Assembly: GCA_012842545.1 (NCBI GenBank)
Contig: DUSQ01000062.1
Span: forward strand, 1 to 45,964
Source of the DNA: Coprothermobacter sp.
Lineage (GTDB): Bacteria; Coprothermobacterota; Coprothermobacteria; Coprothermobacterales; Coprothermobacteraceae
Direction: 5' to 3'
DNA: 45,964 nucleotides
In this document: one piece after another, positions 45,592 to 45,964 of the stretch
How positions within the stretch are numbered: the first letter of the stretch is position 1
How the letters are laid out: each line of letters begins with the position of its first letter
The notes under the pieces: model-generated
What the model saw: only the letters and a program-made list of their open reading frames with translations
Database searches by the model: none
What the model was told of the DNA's origin: nothing
Position numbers and translations under genes: made by a program

Positions 45592-45964
45592 GTGTATTTG
45601 GAGAAAGTGAAAGCTCAGCTGGAGAACAAAAGGGCGGGGGTTAATTACCACTTACCAAGACATTGGATGCCTTGTGGTTACAAGGGGCGTGTCTCTTTTG
45701 ACGGGGTAAGGTTTAGAGTGGATCCATATGAGTTCTTTGGTGAGATGCTCGATGGCCTTGATGCATACAGCTTTTCCAGAAAGTCGGACAGCATTTATGT
45801 TGCTTTTCCAAGAAGTACCAGTGCCTACAACCACAAGGGGTTTGGTCTGTTTGAACCTGATGATCCATTGGGATATAGAGAATCTGGTACATTCCTAAAA
45901 ATGATGGCTGTTGCTTTGCACGCTAAGCGGATGCACTTCGATACCATGTACTTACTACCAGTAA
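45592..45964 (+). CDS. Glycoside hydrolase-like (alpha-amylase family?) N-terminal fragment, truncated by window end
   Basis: Open frame from GTG 45592 (SD aaaggagaatagggc) to edge; ...GYRESGTFLKMMAVALHAKRMHFDTMYLLPV resembles the start of an amylase TIM barrel. Confidence 0.55.
   Translation, partial: MYLEKVKAQLENKRAGVNYHLPRHWMPCGYKGRVSFDGVRFRVDPYEFFGEMLDGLDAYSFSRKSDSIYVAFPRSTSAYNHKGFGLFEPDDPLGYRESGTFLKMMAVALHAKRMHFDTMYLLPV

Noticed and set aside
1-45964. CRISPR arrays, transposases, prophage genes, tRNA or rRNA
   Set aside because: Intergenic gaps were read for repeats and cloverleaf-like segments; none convincing. A tRNAscan-SE/Infernal run would be decisive

Overview
The window is a gene-dense, mostly housekeeping bacterial chromosome segment. 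The overall gene set resembles a thermophilic, peptide-fermenting anaerobe such as Coprothermobacter; this is an inference from content and was not searched. I see about 38 CDS. Recognisable blocks are: alr (partial)-xth; YibE/F; NYN/OST-HTH protein; rpsA-HD-recF; SLT-uvrC; stalk-domain protein-PfkB kinase-MoaD-like; a ferritin-like/superoxide reductase pair; a MacA/MacB-type exporter; a five-gene HcnABC/proline-dehydrogenase-like amine dehydrogenase cluster; M23 and M32 peptidases; PBP1A; tyrS; a four-subunit 2-oxoacid:ferredoxin oxidoreductase; an endonuclease III-like glycosylase; an aminotransferase; lpd; tdh; remA-gmk-rpoZ-coaBC-lepA-hemW; a DapA-family protein; a molybdopterin oxidoreductase; and a truncated glycosidase-like ORF at the right edge. 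Four intrinsic terminators are clear. I found no tRNA, rRNA, CRISPR array, transposon or prophage. No unmistakable new multi-gene system is visible. The best leads are: an HD-domain gene with no ATG/GTG/TTG in its conserved N-terminal region (CTG/ATA start or frameshift from rpsA); a MoaD/ThiS-like protein lacking the C-terminal Gly-Gly; three genes that look leaderless; an NYN+OST-HTH protein; and an Nth-family protein lacking the usual catalytic Lys.
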